A DNA stretch of 64,000 bases from Globisporangium splendens (lineage: Eukaryota > Oomycota > Peronosporomycetes > Pythiales > Pythiaceae): contig VFIW01000092.1 in the NCBI GenBank assembly GCA_006386115.1, positions 62,001-126,000 of the forward strand, in the 5' to 3' direction. Below are positions 63,976 to 64,000 of this stretch, one piece after another. The notes below the pieces were generated by a model, which saw nothing but the letters and a program-made list of their open reading frames with translations, was not told where the DNA came from and did not search any database. Positions within the stretch are counted from its first letter, which is position 1; each line of letters starts with the position of its first letter. The position numbers and the translations under genes are program-made.

Positions 63976-64000
63976 GTAAGTGTCTTCTAATGAGGAGGAG

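Noticed and set aside
1..64000. RxLR effectors, CRISPR arrays, rRNA, tRNA and viral genes
   Set aside because: None could be recognised; the RNase T2 signal peptides are not followed by RxLR-type motifs.

Overview
The window is nuclear DNA of an oomycete, a flagellate and probably pathogenic stramenopile of the Pythium/Phytophthora type. The evidence is a Crinkler (CRN)-type effector gene, an axonemal dynein intermediate chain as expected for zoospores, oomycete initiator plus flanking-promoter-region (FPR) core promoters, compact GC-rich genes with introns mostly of 65-120 bp, and a phosphotransacetylase with a mitochondrial-looking leader. No RxLR effector, rRNA, tRNA, CRISPR array or intact transposon was recognised.

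Layout. 1-1777: the 5' part of a large unknown gene that runs off the left edge. 2.3-7.9 kb: a 1,957-bp inverted repeat (arms 2316-4272 and 5918-7874, sum of paired coordinates 10190). Each arm carries the same CRN-like gene with the same early stop. The 1,645-bp spacer holds the 5' exons of an AIM32-like (sucrase/ferredoxin-like) gene whose 3' end is in the left arm. The right arm runs into a complete DNAJC22-like gene. 9.4-22.5 kb: a NOXRED1-like oxidoreductase, a RING-zinc finger-Tubby protein, a sodium:solute symporter, an atypical NmrA-like SDR and a DNAI4/WDR78-like dynein intermediate chain; non-coding DNA here is studded with GTATCA/TGATAC motifs. 23.2-29.4 kb: three secreted RNase T2 genes on the minus strand. 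31.3-32.9 kb: a monofunctional catalase. 34.0-38.0 kb: a single-pass membrane protein and two tandem paralogs of an unrecognised family, one frameshifted. 38.2-45.3 kb: the GPI-transamidase subunit GAA1 and the exocyst subunit Sec3, both minus strand and both in seven exons. 47.1-50.9 kb: two more RNase T2 genes on the plus strand. 51.4-53.8 kb: phosphotransacetylase. 55.6-64.0 kb: a Lys/Glu-rich protein, a very large KH-domain protein, and a TPR protein that runs off the right edge.

How the genes relate. The five RNase T2 proteins share signal peptides, catalytic motifs and near-identical core promoters placed 30-60 bp before the ATG, so they look like one co-regulated secreted nuclease family. 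GAA1 (GPI anchoring) and Sec3 (exocytosis) are housekeeping secretory-pathway genes. The CRN palindrome is the most dynamic locus. I rebuilt exon structures by hand from splice signals and reading phase; several true start codons lie inside longer open frames that begin with TTG or GTG.
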